This document shows positions 62,700 through 64,000 of a stretch of DNA of 64,000 bases, in pieces. The stretch covers positions 49,490 to 113,489 of the forward strand of contig DWVJ01000021.1 in assembly GCA_019120315.1 (NCBI GenBank), written 5' to 3'. The DNA comes from Candidatus Ruminococcus avistercoris (GTDB lineage: Bacteria; Bacillota; Clostridia; Lachnospirales; Lachnospiraceae). The position numbers were made by a program, and so were the translations under genes. The notes beneath the pieces were generated by a model, which saw only the letters and a list, made by a program, of their open reading frames with translations, was not told the origin of the DNA and did not search any database. How positions within the stretch are numbered: the first letter of the stretch is position 1; every line of letters begins with the position of its first letter.

Positions 62700-63710
62700 T
62701 CAATGTTTTCTTATAACAGAACTGATCCCAACAACAGCCCCATAAAATACTCCGGCAATTGGCCAAACAATCCATGTTTTTTCCCATTCCATAGTTATAA
62801 AACTCCACCCGAGATAAATTGCAGTTGCCGAACACCAATATATTTTACCTATTACATCATTTCTTTTATTTTCAATTTTCTGACTCCTTGTATAGTCTCC
62901 TTCTTCTAATAATTTTTGAAATCCGCCATATACAATCCCGGTAGATACAAGTAAATATACACCAATTGATACTAAGATAAGACAAAGATTCACACCAAGT
63001 ATTGTCAACATTTCATTTTTATCCGACACAGCCAACACCATAATTGGTACTGCGCTAAGAATACAAAGCACTATTCCCAGCACAAGTTTTCTGCTATGTA
63101 CAGCTTCATACCCTAATTTTTCTTTTTCAACCAATCCTTTTACCCCATAGGCCAGTTCTATCGGTTCTTTCTCAAGAAAATCATATATTTCTATTTTTCT
63201 TCCGTATATAATAAAGACCGCTACTGCCACCGCAACCATAAGTAAAAGTATTGTCATCCCAATACCCACTGCAGCTTCCGCAGAAAGAATCATCCCCTCT
63301 TTCTTATCCGACACCCCCGTAAGACCGATCAACATTATTGGTGATAAAATACAAAGGGATACGCCTAATGCAATCCTGGAAGATATATTTCGCAAAAGAT
63401 CCAAATAAACGTTCGCAGTTTCCATAGAAATCATCCGTATGCCCTTTTCATCATCCATCCCCAACTCTGCTGTATTGCATTCCAATATTTCTTCGGTATC
63501 TCTCCTCTCTTCAAGAGAATCCTTTAACAGGTAATCTGTACTGACTCCAAAAATAATACTCATTTTAACTATCTTATCCAAGTCTGGTATAGATGACGCG
63601 CTTTCCCATTTCGAAACCGCTTGACGAGACACGCCCAGCTGGTTTGCCAGTTCTTCCTGTGACCAGCCATTCTTCTTTCGCAAATCTGTAATTTTATCTG
63701 CTAAAATCAT
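62700..63710 (-). CDS. XRE-type regulator fused to a membrane domain
   Basis: A 336-residue protein. Residues 1-65 are an XRE helix-turn-helix (LRKKNGWSQEELANQLGVSRQAVSKWE). Four or more membrane helices follow (about 110-170, 205-255, 290-330). The start follows GGAGGAG. Such membrane-tethered regulators may sense envelope stress. The gene is visibly AT-richer than its neighbours. Confidence 0.85.
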   Translation of the reverse strand: MILADKITDLRKKNGWSQEELANQLGVSRQAVSKWESASSIPDLDKIVKMSIIFGVSTDYLLKDSLEERRDTEEILECNTAELGMDDEKGIRMISMETANVYLDLLRNISSRIALGVSLCILSPIMLIGLTGVSDKKEGMILSAEAAVGIGMTILLLMVAVAVAVFIIYGRKIEIYDFLEKEPIELAYGVKGLVEKEKLGYEAVHSRKLVLGIVLCILSAVPIMVLAVSDKNEMLTILGVNLCLILVSIGVYLLVSTGIVYGGFQKLLEEGDYTRSQKIENKRNDVIGKIYWCSATAIYLGWSFITMEWEKTWIVWPIAGVFYGAVVGISSVIRKH

Positions 63711-63861
63711 ACTCGCTCCTCCTTAAGATACTTTTGCTCTTACTTAAGCACCTCAAAGATATCAAATTTAACGGTTGCAAACAACCATTTCCGCCTTGAA
63801 ATGTGTCAACCAACAGTTTCCATCCTGTTTTTCCTGGCGAAAATCAAAGGTGTCAAATCTT

Positions 63862-64000
63862 TCATACAGCATTGATAAGATAACGATGCAAACTTTCGGA
63901 ACAGCTGTGATTGACCACATACTTCATCATATTGTTCACAAGGTATTGGTTGCGTATGGTTTTGAAAAACCCTTTGACTGCAAAACCATGCCCAGTCATA
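63862..64000 (-). CDS. C-terminal fragment of an unidentified protein (runs off the right edge)
   Basis: On the minus strand a frame enters from the edge and stops at 63862. The residues end NQYLVNNMMKYVVNHSCSE, then a short tail LHRYLINAV. The composition is coding-like, but the family cannot be assigned from 45 residues. The stretch 63711-63861 between it and the XRE gene holds a GGTTG/CAACC hairpin and no gene that I can see. Confidence 0.35.
   Translation of the reverse strand, partial: MTGHGFAVKGFFKTIRNQYLVNNMMKYVVNHSCSESLHRYLINAV

Overview
The window looks like a stretch of chromosome from an anaerobic, spore-forming Clostridia, most likely Lachnospiraceae (Bacillota). Signs visible in the sequence are strong AGGAGG-type ribosome sites, several TTG starts, many intrinsic terminators, a tryptophan T-box, the yicC-remA-gmk-rpoZ order, RqcH, a chorion-like Cys-rich protein, and promoter-like sequences matching sporulation sigma factors. 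No rRNA, prophage, insertion sequence or CRISPR array was seen. Taxonomy is inferred from content only.

Left part (1-26650). It opens with the end of a glycerol-dehydrogenase-like gene and a YkvI-like transporter. An EF-G-like GTPase lacking the catalytic His, a membrane protein and leuS follow. Next come an ABC exporter divergent from an LD-carboxypeptidase, and rqcH with a P-type ATPase. A housekeeping run (yicC, remA, gmk, rpoZ, then rimO, pgsA, cinA) comes next. After it is a small-gene zone: two overlapping unknown genes, a 49-aa ORF, a Cys/Gly-rich protein, a subtilase and a cytidylate-kinase-like protein. A 5'-truncated surface-protein gene and an Rpn-type nuclease close this part.

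Middle (26880-43150). tRNA-Leu precedes a T-box-controlled TrpB-like gene. A tRNA cluster (Pro, Gly, Arg, His, Gln, Lys in transcription order) is followed by an rlmL-like/rdgB/phosphodiesterase operon, a rhodanese gene with a structured leader, and an oxidoreductase. A 51-aa Asn/Ser-rich protein sits behind a sigma-G-like promoter. A CapA-like gene, mnmM and a feoA/feoB iron-uptake locus follow; the feo locus carries two copies of a DtxR-family-like operator. tRNA-Arg and a MacB-type ABC/adaptor system end this part.

Right part (43150-64000). A VWA/DUF2201 plus MoxR pair, a hydantoinase/oxoprolinase-like gene and an iron alcohol dehydrogenase come first. Then comes the most unusual gene: a Tet(M)-like translational GTPase fused to a C-terminal NYN (Rae1/YacP-like) nuclease domain. 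A Schlafen/AlbA-type gene sits next to it, bounded by a 17-bp direct repeat. A TetR gene faces a five-gene operon (SCP2, alpha/beta hydrolase, condensation-like acyltransferase, acyl carrier protein, AMP-ligase) with two matching operators; this reads as a small acyl-transfer pathway of unknown product. The end holds an L-rhamnose-mutarotase-like gene, purC, tag, a membrane-bound XRE-type regulator and a partial gene at the edge.

The best candidates for undescribed biology are the GTPase-NYN fusion and the TetR-controlled ACP/ligase/condensation operon.
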